From assembly GCA_949316235.1 (NCBI GenBank), contig OX438758.1, positions 11,193,731 through 11,257,730 of the forward strand: a DNA stretch of 64,000 nt, written 5' to 3'. The notes beneath the pieces are model-generated. The model ran no database searches. It saw only the letters and a list, made by a program, of their open reading frames with translations, and had not been told where the DNA came from. The position numbers were made by a program, and so were the translations under genes. Source of the DNA: Oegoconia quadripuncta. Taxonomy: Eukaryota; Arthropoda; Insecta; Lepidoptera; Autostichidae. Below, one piece after another: positions 43,742-56,241 of the stretch (its first letter is position 1; each line of letters begins with the position of its first letter).

Positions 43742-44177
43742 TTTTTTTACCGTAAGGCAAAAAAAAAACTACCTATGCCAATAACTTCTATTTCACTTAA
43801 CTAATATGCCCATAATAGTTAAGTGAAATAGAAGTTATTGGCATAGGTAGTTTTTTTTTTCAAAAACGTACGGACCAGCCGGTGATTGATATGCGACTGG
43901 CGTGATAATCTATGATATGATATGAATTATTATGATAGGGTGCCTATCATGCGAAATTCATTTAGAATTCATATTTTCTCCAAGTTTTCTTTATTTTATT
44001 TAATATAATGATGTAATTATGTGGAATAAGCTACAAATGTCAGTTAACGGTCACGTTACATGACACGATTGACTCTTTATTCTATGATAGTTTGAATAAA
44101 AAAATTAAACTACCTATGCCAATACCTTCTATTTCACTAACCTAATATGCCCTATTCTTTTCCTTACGGTAAAAAAA
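43742..44177. mobile_element. Foldback element with exact 16-bp ends and internal 45-bp palindrome arms
   Basis: The ends TTTTTTTACCGTAAGG (43742-43757) and CCTTACGGTAAAAAAA (44162-44177) are exact complements. Inside the left end, 43759-43803 and 43816-43860 are perfect 45-bp inverted arms (core ACTACCTATGCCAATAACTT) around a 12-nt spacer. The right end carries a third, direct copy of the same core (44111-44155) with a few changes. The centre (43861-44096) is unique DNA. No ORF; probably a non-autonomous DNA transposon that has captured or duplicated its own end. Confidence 0.85.
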
Positions 44178-44520
44178 GAATTTTAAGTACTTGTCACAAA
44201 TTGTAAGAACATTATACAATTATAATTTTCATCAAAACCATTGAAATTATATCGTTTGTATAGTCGACATAATGGACAAACTATTAAGAAGTTTTGTTGC
44301 AGAATAAATCAAAGTCAATATCAATCTCTAGCTATTTATGACAGTAAGTAATTGACACTTTCGGCATGGTTTGTAATTTTAAAAATAACATTTAAACTAA
44401 ATGCTTAAAAAGAGATCTCTTAAAAACATAAGTCCACCTTTCTACGTGACCTATCGTTTGCACTCTGTATTACATATTATGCAATGTTTTGGTGGTATAA
44501 AGAATATACATAAAATAAGT

Positions 44521-44716
44521 TTGCGTCATATCCATGCTATCCGCTCGTGCTTACAAAGCTGGAACGGGTACTCAGTTCAAGTTCAATGCTACGCGTTCAT
44601 TGCGCGGCCCGGATGCCACTTCTAGTAAAATTATTAGCTTTCGTTTTGACAGTCATTTTATATACCCGGCTTCTTTTAGCTCAACCGATTTAAACAGCAG
44701 CCTTAAGAAACAATAA
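44521..44716 (+). CDS. Unrecognised open frame
   Basis: From ATG 44534 the frame reads 60 codons with non-AT-biased third positions in its first half (LSARAYKAGTGTQFKFNATR, SLRGPDATSS), ending SLKKQ-stop. An in-frame stop lies just upstream, so a splice acceptor near 44520-44530 or initiation at 44534 would be needed. No domain was recognised. Composition differs from the flanks, hence its listing, but it may be chance or a fragment of an unidentified element. Confidence 0.2.
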
Positions 44717-45314
44717 CGCAAGTTTATATTATTGGCATACGTGCTCCTTAGAATTCTAGAAGTGTACCTACAAAGTTTTCTTCAGCCAGATCCTCCGAAA
44801 CACATGCTTTTACATATGTATTGACCGTGGTTTTTGAAATAGGTATTTCCCTAAAACGGCAATTATTTTGTTTATAAAACCAAAAATTATGATATTATCT
44901 AAACATAGACCATCGAGGTAGTAGCTGACGAAGTTTGGTCTTACATTCATTACTTCTATGGTAGTAAATAAATAAATAATCGCAAACCAACAAATTACTA
45001 CTGAAGCCAGAGCATCATCCTCAGCCTGTTGGACATTCCTAAGGGCCTTCGTAAGACGCCAAAAGGTTCGTTTTTGCACAAGCGCTATCTAGCATTGTTT
45101 ATAAAACTTTTGCCATGAAATAGCCTTTTAGTAAAACTTAGTATAGTTTTTAGTAGTCTCCATACCAATTTTCACTTTTCTGGAGTCCATCGATCCGGAA
45201 ATACTGGCTTTTGTTTGAAATATTTCGCCCCTTTGTCTCCCTTAGGAGTAGAAATTCAAAAAATCTATGCGAAGATCTGTGGTGAAGTCAGTCATTAAAT
45301 AATTCCAGCAATTA
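44717..45314. other. No gene recognised
   Basis: A minus 89-codon frame (44810-45079) without motifs; otherwise AT-rich. Confidence 0.4.
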
Positions 45315-45808
45315 TATAAATTATCTAGTCCCAAATTAGACAAAGCCTGTAATGGATACTAGACAACGGATGAAGAATAAAGCATACATAAATAAAATAA
45401 AAATAAATAAAATATCCCTAGATATACACACATCGCCATCTAGTTCCACACTAAGCAACTATGGGCTTGTGTTGTGGATACCAGATGATTGATATACTAT
45501 ATAAATCCTTTTTTTTTTGTAAATAAATACTTATTATAAATGAAAAATGAATATATAAATGAAAAACATCCATAACTCGGGTACACATGTCCGTATTCAT
45601 CACACAAACATATGCCCCCAGCGGGATTCGAACTCGCAAACTTTTGGTATAGTGGCCAGAGTTGCTAACCACTACACCAAACAGGTCGTCAATATTTATA
45701 AATACATAAATATTTATATAAATTTCCATGACTCGGTGATAAAGGATTTGAAACCACAACCAATGGTTTCAATGGTACGGTATGGCCCACTACTCACCCA
45801 CTACACCA
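45315..45808 (-). mobile_element. SINE-A interrupted by a SINE-C
   Basis: The 3' part at 45315-45394 (tagtcccaaattagacaaag, tactagacaacggatgaaga) and the head part at 45691-45808 (aatttccatgactcggtgat, ggtttcaatggtacggtatg) belong to one element. ATACATAAATA at 45384-45394 recurs at 45702-45712 and probably marks the target duplication of the inner SINE-C. Confidence 0.7.
45411..45690 (-). mobile_element. SINE-C, full length, nested
   Basis: From atatccctagatatacacac to the head cagcgggattcgaactcgca ... accactacaccaaacaggtc, gtc. It lies inside the SINE-A at 45315-45808 and is therefore younger than it. Confidence 0.85.
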
Positions 45809-45974
45809 AAATAATAAAATATGATAAAGACTTCCAGATCAATGAATCCGAAGTGACTTTATGACTTTCAGGTCGAGTCCTTCAATAAATAGGTGCAATT
45901 TACGATCCCCTAGGGGATCGCTCCGACTCGTTTCACATCAACTTGGTAAAGGGTAAGTTATAATTATATTATAA

Positions 45975-46280
45975 TATTAGGTCTTTACCTATGAAATTGG
46001 AGATTTTTTTCTTCGTTAATCATATATACCAACTCCTACGATTCTATAGCTATTTCCAAATTTGTTTTTTATTTGGAAAATGGAATATATTTTCAAGGTT
46101 TTTTTTACATGAAATATTTTTTAATATCTGGGCTAAATCACATAACAAAAAAAACTTGAACACAGCTCTTTTCATGTGCTTCCCATTATATTGCTTAGAT
46201 TCGATGAAACTTTTAGAAAACGGTTAATTTTAAAAATTAACACTGTCTATACTTAAAACTATACTACAAACTTAAAATTC
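45975..46280. mobile_element. Mariner-like MITE, left part
   Basis: Left end TTAGGTCTTTACCTATGAAA, TTGGAGA, preceded by TA (atattatta context). Matches 36206-36420 for about 230 bp (cttcgttaatcatatatacc, ccaaatttgttttttatttg). The right inverted end is lost. The frame MKLEIFFFVNHIYQLLRFYS is shared with the other copy but has no transposase signature. Confidence 0.7.
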
Positions 46281-46604
46281 GTTTTGTTCAAATACAGCTC
46301 CTTTGCATAATTAGAATTTACTTGATTTTTAGACTCGTCGATCCGTGTTTGACTACGAGCACAAAAAAGGACGACATACGACGTGTGTGTGCGTGGGATC
46401 ATGTTATTTCTTAAGTTATATAGAGAACATCAGAAACACTGAGAAGAACGAGCAAGAAACTCGGGGGTAGACTTAAAAAAAAGACGGAGGTTTTTACTTA
46501 GATTTTATATAGAAAAACGACGGATGTTATCACACACTTATAACTAAATTTGGGCTACGAGCATACAGGAAGGACAACTTTGCATTATTATAATATAAAA
46601 ATAC
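46281..46604. other. No gene; LINE-end scrap
   Basis: actgagaagaacgagcaagaaa near 46440 resembles the LINE 3' region at 29255. Nothing else. Confidence 0.3.
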
Positions 46605-46735
46605 GTGTAAGCCCTGTCCGGATTGGTGGATTTGTGTCATTCTATTGACAGTCGGTGTTTTTAAGTCGCACATACAGAATTCAACCAACACTCATATTAA
46701 AATGCCACCCAGCCAAGGATTGACTGAGCCAGATA
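46605..46735 (+). repeat. Repeat E fragment
   Basis: gtccggattggtggatttgt and acactcatattaaaatgcca align with 36785-36945, with deletions. Confidence 0.5.
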
Positions 46736-46740
46736 TTGCT

Positions 46741-49700
46741 TAATTTGTGTAAACGAAAACGAATAGAGAATGCGACTGCGCCACGACAGCTCCACAGCGG
46801 GACGAGTACTCTTTAAAAAAAAAAGATTTTTATATGACAAAAGGAACAATAAATTCTAGAATATTCCGACATGTCAACGAGCTGGTTATTATAGTTATTG
46901 TACTCATATGAGCCCCACTGATGGGCAAACTGAAATTTTCTATAACACCATAGGCTGATAATACTGTAGCACTAAATTAGGATATGTGTTCCAAAAGTCC
47001 ATTAGAAGACAAATTTAATACTCAGAAGACATATTATTTATAATCCTTACTATAATAGCACCCTTCTCATAAAATGTGCTATTCACGCCATAACATCATC
47101 ATATTTCAGAATTATCTTAGCCGAATTGAACTACGGACACAGACTACATTTATTAGGCGCTCTTGTGAGTTTCCCTCAAAATTCAAAACCAGGAGCGAAC
47201 ACTGTGCCTCTTTTGGAAAACGTTGCATCGAAAAATTGTGAGCGAGAATGGAAGCGTTTTATTTATAAACTCAAAAGAGATAAGTGATAATAAAAAGAGG
47301 GTGCTTTTCTCGGAGCCTTCCGGAATGAGAGTTGATGCGACAGGTACTTTGTTATTAAAACAATACGATGTTCTCTGTCCATAAAGTACCTACTATTGTA
47401 CACTTTTGTACAGTATGAAGAGCCAATGTCTGTGGCATTGAGGACTATTGAATGCGTCGGCAGCTTCGATGGTGTGGTCAAGTATCACGCATGGCAGATG
47501 AGAGAGTGGCGAAACGCAGCTTCTATTCTGAACTAGAGAAGGGCAAGCGAAAGCATGGCGGTTAACTTTTCAGATAAAAGTGTGTTCAGAAGCGCCATAT
47601 GAAAGATGCAACAATGAGCCATCTCGATGGGTAGGTTTGGCGGCACAACTTCCTGAATGGCGCAAGGTAGTGCATAGGGAGTAAGCGATTTCGAGGAGCC
47701 GCGTAAAGCTGACCTCGAAGCTAATGCGTTTTCTTTCACGAACAGATGCTTTGCTAAAAAGGTATTTGTATAAATAAATGTCGGAATGTGAAGTAATATT
47801 TCGAATCCTTATAAATATAAGGTTTATGTTACACATAAATATATATAACTTGTTACTTTGTACTTGTTAAGAAGGCTGTTTGTCTCTTGAATTAATAAAT
47901 AAAATTAAGAATTATAGTCTATCTCTGTACCAATTTCTATCCTAAGTTCAGAGCGATATTCAGGAACAAATATCTAACCACTATTTGTAGTTATTCGGAG
48001 AATGTTATTGTCATAACATTTGTCTAATAATAATCTATATTTAATAAATGAGAAAGTAACTCTGTCTGTCTGTTAACAAACTTTGGAATCCACCGTATTG
48101 GAATTCAGATATAGTATAAAAAGTACCAGTCACTGGAGGAGAACATATGCTACTTTTTATTCTGAAAAGGTTCACGATAGAGAAATTCCACGCGGCGAGA
48201 AGCTACGAATACTACTCGTATTTTGATGGTAACATGAACTATTGATTAACAGGGAAATCACGTTGAAACAGCTCCTTTCTGTCCTACATTTGTGAAATAT
48301 CAAGGCTACTTTTTACAAAGAGTCGGTTTTCGGCAATCCGTTTGATCCATAGAGTACATTTTGCGATATAAAAAATAAGTATCAAATGTAATGCAAACCT
48401 GCATGTCCTTAAATTTACATTTTGTTTCCAATATTCATAAAATTTAGCAGAATTTTCTTAGCGTTATATTTGAGATTTGGTACGGGTTAGCATTTTTTCG
48501 AAAAAGGTAACAAATCAATCTTCCACAAAGTAAACATATTGTACATTTTTGTTATCGTGCCTAAAACTAGCTCCTAGAATCTAAATTTTACTTTAAATTG
48601 AAATCTGTATTTTGGCCCACTACTTCTTACAACTATACTAAATTGTTAATACGTCAAATATTTTCTGAAATGCAAGACAGTGACAGTCGGACGGACAGAC
48701 GCCAAGGTAAATAAATAATTTCATTATTGCTCAAATAAATTAGAAGAGAAATGCTGAATGATTACCTTTATGTATGCAGGTATATTGACTTTGAACCGGC
48801 CTCACCTACTGAGAACTCCAATTACTTAACAGATTCTAACTTGCTTCTTTGTACCGTTCGAAAGCCGTACAAGTTTTCTCAAGTAAAATTCTTTTGTCCA
48901 GTTACCTACTCAAAGTGGTAACTTTTTTTAACTTTAGCAACGAATTGGGATTTTGCTCAACTTTTTTAACAGACCAAGTTTTTAATTCTTTTCGTTTCGA
49001 TGAAAAACGTGACCATTACGCAAAAGTATGCTGCGGGAAAAATTCTAGATAACATTTCCAGGGTGTGAATAATACAATGCTAGAAGACACAAGGCCTTTG
49101 GTAATGCCTGAAGCTGGCACATGGAAAGCAATTTCAAAGGGAGGAGAGTAACATATTTCTTCTATTACATTATTCAAAAGGAAATCTCGAGCAGGCTCTA
49201 TTTTCAAAAGTTAAATCTTAGTGAGCAATGCAGTAGCGCCCAAGCCTAACCGACCAAAGAGATTGCAGTCTTTGGGACGGGTCGCACTTTTAGCAATCTC
49301 CCCGTCGCAGGATACACCTGTGGCTTTTTTTAAATATTACGTGGACGAACGATTAAATGATGGTTGCGGCGAGTTCCTGCATGCAGGCCATTTCCGAACA
49401 ATCGCTCTGGAAATCAATGGGGCTGGCAGTAAGCAGTCGACTTCTTGTGGATGTTATGATGATGATCTATAAAATTTTGTGCATCATTTAAGACTCTCGG
49501 AGAGACAGTTTTAGTAAAAATCTAATTTGAAACAAAATTCAATTTTTGGTAATAACCAGATGCAAAGATAATTATTTGTATATTATTATTAGCAGTATCC
49601 TTCATTGTATGCTATCCATTGAAAACTAACTACTTCCCAATTTTTATAATATACATATAGAATCTGTTCTACCTGTTCATATTACGTCTCATGTGGATCT

Positions 49701-49953
49701 TAGCGGTCGACTATACGAGCAAGATTGTGATGAACTGTGAATGTAATTTTACCTACTTATCTTGTTTTGATTCACGATTGTTACTAATGTAATTTACACA
49801 GCTGTTTTTTTCATGTATGTTACGTTGTTTTCAGTGAGACATAAAAAGATCTTTAAGCCCATCTTCGAAAAAGGATACAAATACGACAGATATGCCAACG
49901 GTCGATGCGAACCCGTAAGCCGAACCCGAAGCCGTGTAGTGTAGTCGAGTACA
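46741..49953. other. No gene recognised
   Basis: About 3.2 kb with no repeat of the window's families identified, apart from a loose inverted pair of gtctgtctgtt / gacggacagac type at 48060-48075 and 48690-48700. Unrecognised minus frames at 47263-47836 and plus frames at 48849-49052 and 49221-49472 show no domains. 47620-47690 reads GLAAQLPEWRKVVHRE in one plus frame, which could be a retroelement scrap but was not identified. Confidence 0.35.
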
Positions 49954-50146
49954 GGGTAGTTCATGCCATCAAACTTAACAACTTTTACTGACTGCAAATC
50001 AGATATCGCAAAATAAGAAATAATTGTTCCGCAGCAAAGTTCAATACCTACTCAACCACATTGTATGAAACAGCCGTTTTTTTCTCCGTGATTTTAAACA
50101 TTGTCTCATAGTAAAAGTAATTAAGTTTGATGGCATGAACAACCCC
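49954..50146. mobile_element. MITE M, about 193 bp
   Basis: Ends GGGTAGTTCATGCCATCAAA (49954) and TTTGATGGCATGAACAACCC (ending 50146) are inverted over about 35 bp, continuing CTTAA..ACTTTTACT. The interior is AT-rich and non-coding. Target duplications were not resolved. Confidence 0.75.
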
Positions 50147-51110
50147 TTAATTTTTCAGTGGTACAAAACCAAACACCTATTATTGCGTCTTAAAATATGT
50201 CCGCACACAAACAAGTCAATCAACACTGTGTTGTATCACTGTCCTGATTAAGCATTGTTTTTTTTTTGATTTTAATTTTTATTCATCATGTATAATGTAT
50301 CGCTACATATGTCAAATAAATTATTCTTATTTTTAACAACGCTATTTTATTTTATAACTAAATAATATTCACTAGCTTTCTAGTGCACGCCAATGTTTAC
50401 GGTTCCCGCTGCAACTGGGACCGCACACCTGCAAGATGCAAAGCAAGTCACCCCCCACAAAGGATCCTATCCTTTACCTATTTCAGTGTGTTTGATGAGA
50501 GCCCCAGAGGAAAATGGATGGAATTTGTTTTGGCCTAGGAAGCTCCTGTCTACAGCAAGATTGAGTTTTGCTTTGTGAAGCAAGGGATAGATAAAAGTAG
50601 GATTATGCATGTAATCTTGTACCTTGGGTTTAATTTAAATTCTAGACAGGGTTTCTGGAAGATGCGGTCTGGATAAGGAAAAATTAATACCGCGAAGGTA
50701 ATAGGTATATGCTATCTTTCAGCTTTATCCATGTTAAAATAGTTTAGATGCCGTATAGCTCGATATATTATAAAAATTAAACGTCAAAAGATTGAAGCCA
50801 TTGAACTTGGCGCGTTCACTACTAATTACAAACAGATTAACAAAAAAACTAGAAAGTCACTTAATATCATAAGTAGTTCCACGTTCGATACCCAGTCACA
50901 ATTTATAAAAAATATGTTTTCGAATACTATTAATACAGTATGAACAGCTATAAATTGATAACACTTAAAATCAAAATCAAGAGCTTTAGGGTAAGGGTGT
51001 ATTCCAGTGGCGGCCTCGTTAGATAAATTAAGATGTCTTTTAAATACAGAATAATTCAATAAAATCACTCTAACTTGCACTCAAGGAGCCTAAAAGATAA
51101 TTATAAGTTG
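50147..51110. other. No gene recognised
   Basis: AT-rich DNA with unsupported short frames. Confidence 0.4.
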
Positions 51111-51347
51111 GACGACCGATTGGTGTGGTGGATAGTGATCCTGTCAGCGAAACCAACGGTTGCTGGTTCGAAACCCGCGACGGGTAAATGTTTGTGTGAT
51201 GAATACGAACATTTATTCCTGAGTCATGGATGTTTATATAAATATTTATGTATGTTTATCCGTTATCTAGTATCCATAATACAAGCTTTGCTTAGTTTGG
51301 GACTAGATGATTGGTGTAAGTGTTAGAAATATAAAAAAAAATAAATA
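51111..51347 (+). mobile_element. SINE-A, full length, reference copy
   Basis: Head gacgaccgattggtgtggtg (A box region) and gttgctggttcgaaacccgc (B box); body aatgtttgtgtgatgaatac and gagtcatggatgtttatata; 3' part agtatccataatacaagctt, tagatgattggtgtaagtgt and an A-rich tail with (AAAT). The plus frame here (51075-51326) is a SINE translation. Confidence 0.9.
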
Positions 51348-52319
51348 CCTAAATAGCTTTGATGGGTGTTATTTTCTCGAATTTAGGATTATAAAAAAGA
51401 AGTTTTATCAATAATTTGAAACTCCCGAAAACAACCGTAATTTAATTATATTATTTATAATTCATATATTATTTATAATTAGCTTTTAGACTTCTCGAGT
51501 GCAGGTCAGAGCAATTTTTTGATTTATTCCGTATTTAAAAATCTTAATTTATCCAATGCGGGCGGCACTGGACAGACGGAATAAACTCTCTTAACCACGT
51601 TAAAAAATTCACGTTTTAAAAACTTTCAGAAGAAAATATTAAATGACTGTGATCAAAGTATTCCTTACTGTTCCGCTACACAATTAGAAACTTCAGACAC
51701 TTAACATTAATATTGATACTAACCGCTAATCTTTGAATATAAACTCCAGTTCGCGAACCGAAAAATTCGACCAACTCATATTTATACAGGAATAATGAAT
51801 TCATGAGCCAAGTTTCAGTTTCGTTAGGTATTCAGAAGAGACTCGAGATACGTCTTTACTTGGAGTCTCATTTCCATAGAAACCTGGATGGTTTTAACAT
51901 ATAAAACTTAAACACGGCATAGAAGATTTACTAAAACGATAGACGAACTTACTGTTTGGGGATGACGGTCTTAGCTGTGTTTCTCTTTACCAGAAAGAGT
52001 TATGTTTTGTTGTGACCGTATGTGTCAAAAAGTAAACTGAATCAGCTAAAGTTTGTCAAAATAAAAAAAAAATATTCCAGTAGTAGGTCTGTAGTCAAAA
52101 TAAAAAAAATATATGGGTAACATAGGAAAGGGCTCATCATGAGGATCCTTAAAATGTTTATTACAAGTGAGATATTCTATGCAGCAGACATCAGGAGGGC
52201 TTCTAAATCGAATAGGTGTTGCCATATTTTTAGTTGTATCATTTTTTTTTTATAAATGGTTATTTAAAGTACTTTCTATTAAGTAGCATATTCAAATAAG
52301 AAAATAAAAAGCTAAGAAG
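51348..52319. other. No gene recognised
   Basis: AT-rich, nothing supported. Confidence 0.4.
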
Positions 52320-52897
52320 ATGTTAGTTGCATTCTTTATTTCATTACGTTACAAAAAATACTAAATTTACAACGTAAGTTATTAACCTATATCTTATTAA
52401 AAAAAATATCTAAGTCGGTGCCCCACGGCAACCTACCTAAGAGGCTGGCAAAGTTAAGTATCTATATCCCAGTGCTAATACGTTGAGAGTGGTATTTGCC
52501 ATCTTGTAGCCGACGAGATATCGACCAAACGGTTAGATAATTCCTTGGCTAGGAAGTTCTTAAGATATTTTATGTTTTTTTACATTTTTGGCACATTACT
52601 AGGCTCAGGGGTCCGTTCGTGTATGTTGTCATCTCTGGGATAGATTGACCAAGTACCAAGTAGTTATTTTCTAAAAATTCCATCGCTTCACAAGGTGCTA
52701 TGGTTAGGGACAAGAAACCACTTAACAGCACATCTTTTAAAATGGTCTCCATCTTTACAATAATATTACATATTACAAAACAAAAGCAATTAAAATAAAT
52801 TAATTTGTATTAACCTTATATCTATACGAACCAGTAAGTTACCGCGACCATAGCCAGTAGTTTCGTGGATTCCCCATCTCATGTGGATTGTACGTAC
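52320..52897 (-). CDS. Candidate terminal exon plus 3' UTR, or ratchet splice site
   Basis: On minus, TTTCTTTTTCCTTTATTTCAG ends at 52898. In the second phase the following sequence encodes TYNPHEMGNPRNYWLWSR and TAA (52839-52841), a plausible C-terminus. About 500 bp further, AATAAA (complement at 52335-52340) could end a transcript. Within that stretch another minus frame (52570-52752) starts METILKDVLLSGFLSLTIAP. Its role is unclear; it overlaps what would be the 3' UTR. The CAG is directly followed by GTACGT, so a recursive splice site is the competing reading. Family unknown. Confidence 0.3.
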
Positions 52898-52959
52898 CTG
52901 AAATAAAGGAAAAAGAAACATTAATATAGGCGGAATGAATAGAGTGGGCTTATGAAAAT

Positions 52960-53243
52960 AAATAAATAAATAAATATATATATAAAATATCCTTGGACAT
53001 ATACAGACAGCGCCATCTAGTTCCACACTAAGCAACTAGGCTTGTGTTGTGGATACCAGATGGTTGATACACTACACAAATACATTTTTTTTGTAAATAA
53101 ATACGTATATAAATGAAAAACATCTATAACTCGGGTACACATGTCGGTATTCATCATACAAACATATGCCCCTAGCGGGATTCGAACCCGCGACCTTTTG
53201 GTATAGCAGCAGAGTTTCTAAGCACTGCACCAAACAGGTCGTC
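52960..53243 (-). mobile_element. SINE-C, full length
   Basis: Tail (AAAT)n then atccttggacatatacagac; body ataactcgggtacacatgtc; head gggattcgaacccgcgacct ... gcaccaaacaggtcgtc. One of the best-preserved B boxes (complement of GGTTCGAATCCC). Confidence 0.88.
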
Positions 53244-53490
53244 ATAATAAACCGATTATGTGGAATAAAACTCTAATAGCGGATCGACAAATAGAATAAT
53301 CTCTAAGAAAATTGTGAATAAAAATATTTGTAGAGATAACTGTGCCTCGATTGTCTAATGAATATTAATGGATACCAAGCCATTTGAGACTCGTGTTATC
53401 AAAATTTCTATTCCCGGTGATTTATGATTAATAGGCATTAACTATTTTTAACCTCGATGACAGACGACGTGTGCTATGTGATTGACGACG

Positions 53491-53491
<1 letters not shown>

Positions 53492-53542
<51 letters not shown>
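53492..53542. repeat. (GT)n microsatellite
   Basis: Pure GT repeat of about 51 bp. Confidence 0.97.
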
Positions 53543-53546
<4 letters not shown>

Positions 53547-55824
53547 TTTTATATTAAAGATTAAATAAACAAGGGGACAAGTTAGTAGCCATGTTTGATG
53601 AAAATCGGCTAAGCAATTTCGAAGATAACATTAAACAGGTTTTTAGTGTATTTCGACGATACCATAGACGTTGGAGGGTAGTTTTTTTGCGTTCTCCCAA
53701 AATCGTAATGGCAAAGGTGAAACCTCCCACTAAAGCCCTCCCATCAATGGACTTCTAGAAGCTGTTGATGTAATGTGATTAATAAACATGAGACGAATTG
53801 AACAGACAGGACGAGTGTAATCATATTGAGATAGATAGACATGATAATGTCGACCAACAACCGCAACAAAACAAACGTTGCCTTATTAACAACCAAGTAT
53901 ACAAAATATCGCGAAATTGTTTGCTCATCAGAGAATATCTAGTTTTATTTTTGAAACAGCCGGGATGAGAGACTGACCTCATTTGGAACATGTAGTGTTA
54001 CCATAATATTAGTATTAATATGGAGCGTGTTCGACGATGGAAAATGTTATGAATATGAAACAGTGAAGCGGAAAATTGGAGCTAAAATGAAGCTAATCAT
54101 GGACATGTACAAAGAATAGTATTCTCGAATGTCTATTACTATGAAAAAACGGTAAACACAGGATATGAAAGAGATATTTACATTCTGCTATTGACATGTG
54201 AATAGATCTATATTACGATGAACTAAACCACTTTGCAGTTTGGCAAAAGTATAATTATTAATGTTAACTTTGGTTTATTCAATATTTTTTTTTTAATTAT
54301 TCAACTAGATGAGCGATTCTACACCAAATATCTCTATGAACATGTTGAGTGAGACAATTTGAAATGTAGACCAGTGATAATTGCAAGAGGCTATCATTGT
54401 ATGATACTAACGTGCTGTATAAGTTTGACAGTGATTTACTGTGACGAGATAGATGGCTTGTACTTTATGAAATGTTTGCTCTGATCGCCACGCTGGCCCT
54501 AATTAGCCTCTTGTCTAATAACTGACTACGTCCTTTTGGCTGAATAACTTTGATTACGATCGAGTCTATTTGAGCATGAATTTTTGCCATGTTTGAGATT
54601 TCAAGGAAATGTCAATAGACGTGTACTTTTACTTAGACTTAAATAATCGCAAATATAAACTGCAGCTATTGTTATTAGCTGAGTATGAACTAAATCCAAG
54701 TAAAATTAGGCTGATGGTTACTCTATTCAGCTGGGGAACTCATTAAGTCGCCTGGCCGCTTAATTTTTAACTTAAGTGAAAAAATTTAGTGAATTTCCCA
54801 GTTTGTGCTGTCGAGTGTAAACTACAAATTTCAGCCGCGTTTTTACATCCGCGGCTTGTACGGTCGGCATCATAGTTAGTCATACAAGGATCTTTTATAT
54901 GATTAAGGATAACGTGATACGTATTCAAGCCACATCAACTGCAGTTCTCTAACCTGAGTCTTGTCTCGAACTAAGAATGGTACAGCTAAACGAACAAATT
55001 ATCATAAAAAATAATCATTTATTTACTAGAATTTTTTTTTACAATGTCTGTGGCAGTGTTGGGGCTACCCGTAAGTATAGTTTTCTTGTGTTAGTAACAT
55101 GTTAGTAACATATACATATATGTAACATAACCCTACATGATTAATTATGAATCCGATTGTGCATGGGCACAAAGAAATTTTCTATTTAAGATAACTGAGG
55201 TAAAGTGTATTGTACTTTAAAACCTTTCGAAGCGAATTTCTCCAACTACACTTGAAGATAAGTTTTATTTCAAATATATTTTGAAGATCAAAATTTTCTG
55301 CCTGCAATCTTCGTTACAGTACACGTATTGCTGTGATCGAAGTGTAGAAAATATCAAATAAGGGTTGAGCCCCTTCTGAATAAGTTGGAGGTATTTGTGA
55401 AGTCTGAAGAATTCCAATTTAACAGCTCAGTGCCACCTTTAGCGGTAGAGTGGGGAAAGTTGAGTGAACGATGCCGGCAGTCGAGTATAATTAGGCACTG
55501 TCAAAATACCTCGAGTCACATCCTTCTACGCTAAATAGTCAATTATACAAACTTGTATTAGTATGATTTAAATATGGTTTATGAACAAAGTATGGGCGGA
55601 GTGGGGAACACGCTAGAAATAAGCCCAGATAAAGATGAATTTAAAAAAATAAATGTTTTGAAAGAATAAGAAAACCACATCATCCATTAATTGTCTTGTG
55701 CTCGTAGAAACTTAAATACTATCATACTCTTTCGTTAAAAATTACTACAGTAATATGGTTACAACTGGAAAAGATACGGGCAGTTTTAGATTTTTTTTTC
55801 TTTAGTTAGGTACATCATTTATAA
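53543..55824. other. No gene recognised
   Basis: 2.3 kb of AT-rich DNA. At 55046 ATGTCTGTGGCAGTGTTGGG leads to CTACCC|GTAAGTATAG, a donor-like site with a T-rich tract upstream, but only nine codons are open and no further support exists. Confidence 0.35.
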
Positions 55825-55825
55825 T

Positions 55826-56241
55826 TTTTTTTTTTTTTTTTTTTTAATCTTATTTAAAGAGCTTAGTCATTTCAATGACTATGTCGCTCTGTACTGACTC
55901 ACTGAATATTTACACCCTGTTTTTTATACCGACTCTGACTAATTTATATATTGCCCTGGCCATTTCGGATGTAGGGAATGCCAATACAGTATTACAGCCC
56001 CCAACAGCTTCAAGTGGATGGCCTTGTCTTCTACATGCTTCATTCCGGACACACTCCATCAAGATATGGAAAACGTCTTCTACAACGTCACATTCTGTAC
56101 AATTTGGCGACGGTACTTTCCGCATCATGAATGCAAACTTGTTAAGTGGGATGTGTCCGGAGCGAAGTCTGAAAGCCATGATAAGGTCTTGTCTGTTCAG
56201 TTGGCAGTTATCGATCCAGGGAGTATTCCACGGATGAGGTT
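55826..56241 (-). mobile_element. 5'-truncated LINE with intact C-terminal frame, poly(A) and 12-bp target duplication
   Basis: ATCATTTATAAT at 55814-55825 and 56242-56253 flanks the insert exactly, and a T run (55825-55845) is the minus-strand poly(A). The minus frame is open from the very 5' edge (56239) to the stop at 55910: PWIDNCQLNRQDLIMAFRLR, SGHIPLNKFAFMM, then CTECDVVEDVFHILMECVRN. This is the region after RNase H in I/R1/Jockey-group ORF2 proteins, with a zinc-knuckle-like C-x2-C-x8-H-x4-C. No stop or frameshift is visible, so the insertion is young although dead through truncation. Confidence 0.88.

Noticed and set aside
28911..53243. tRNA genes suggested by GGTTCGATCC and GGTTCGAATCC motifs
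   Set aside because: Every instance is the head of a SINE copy followed by the family body; no closed acceptor stem was seen.
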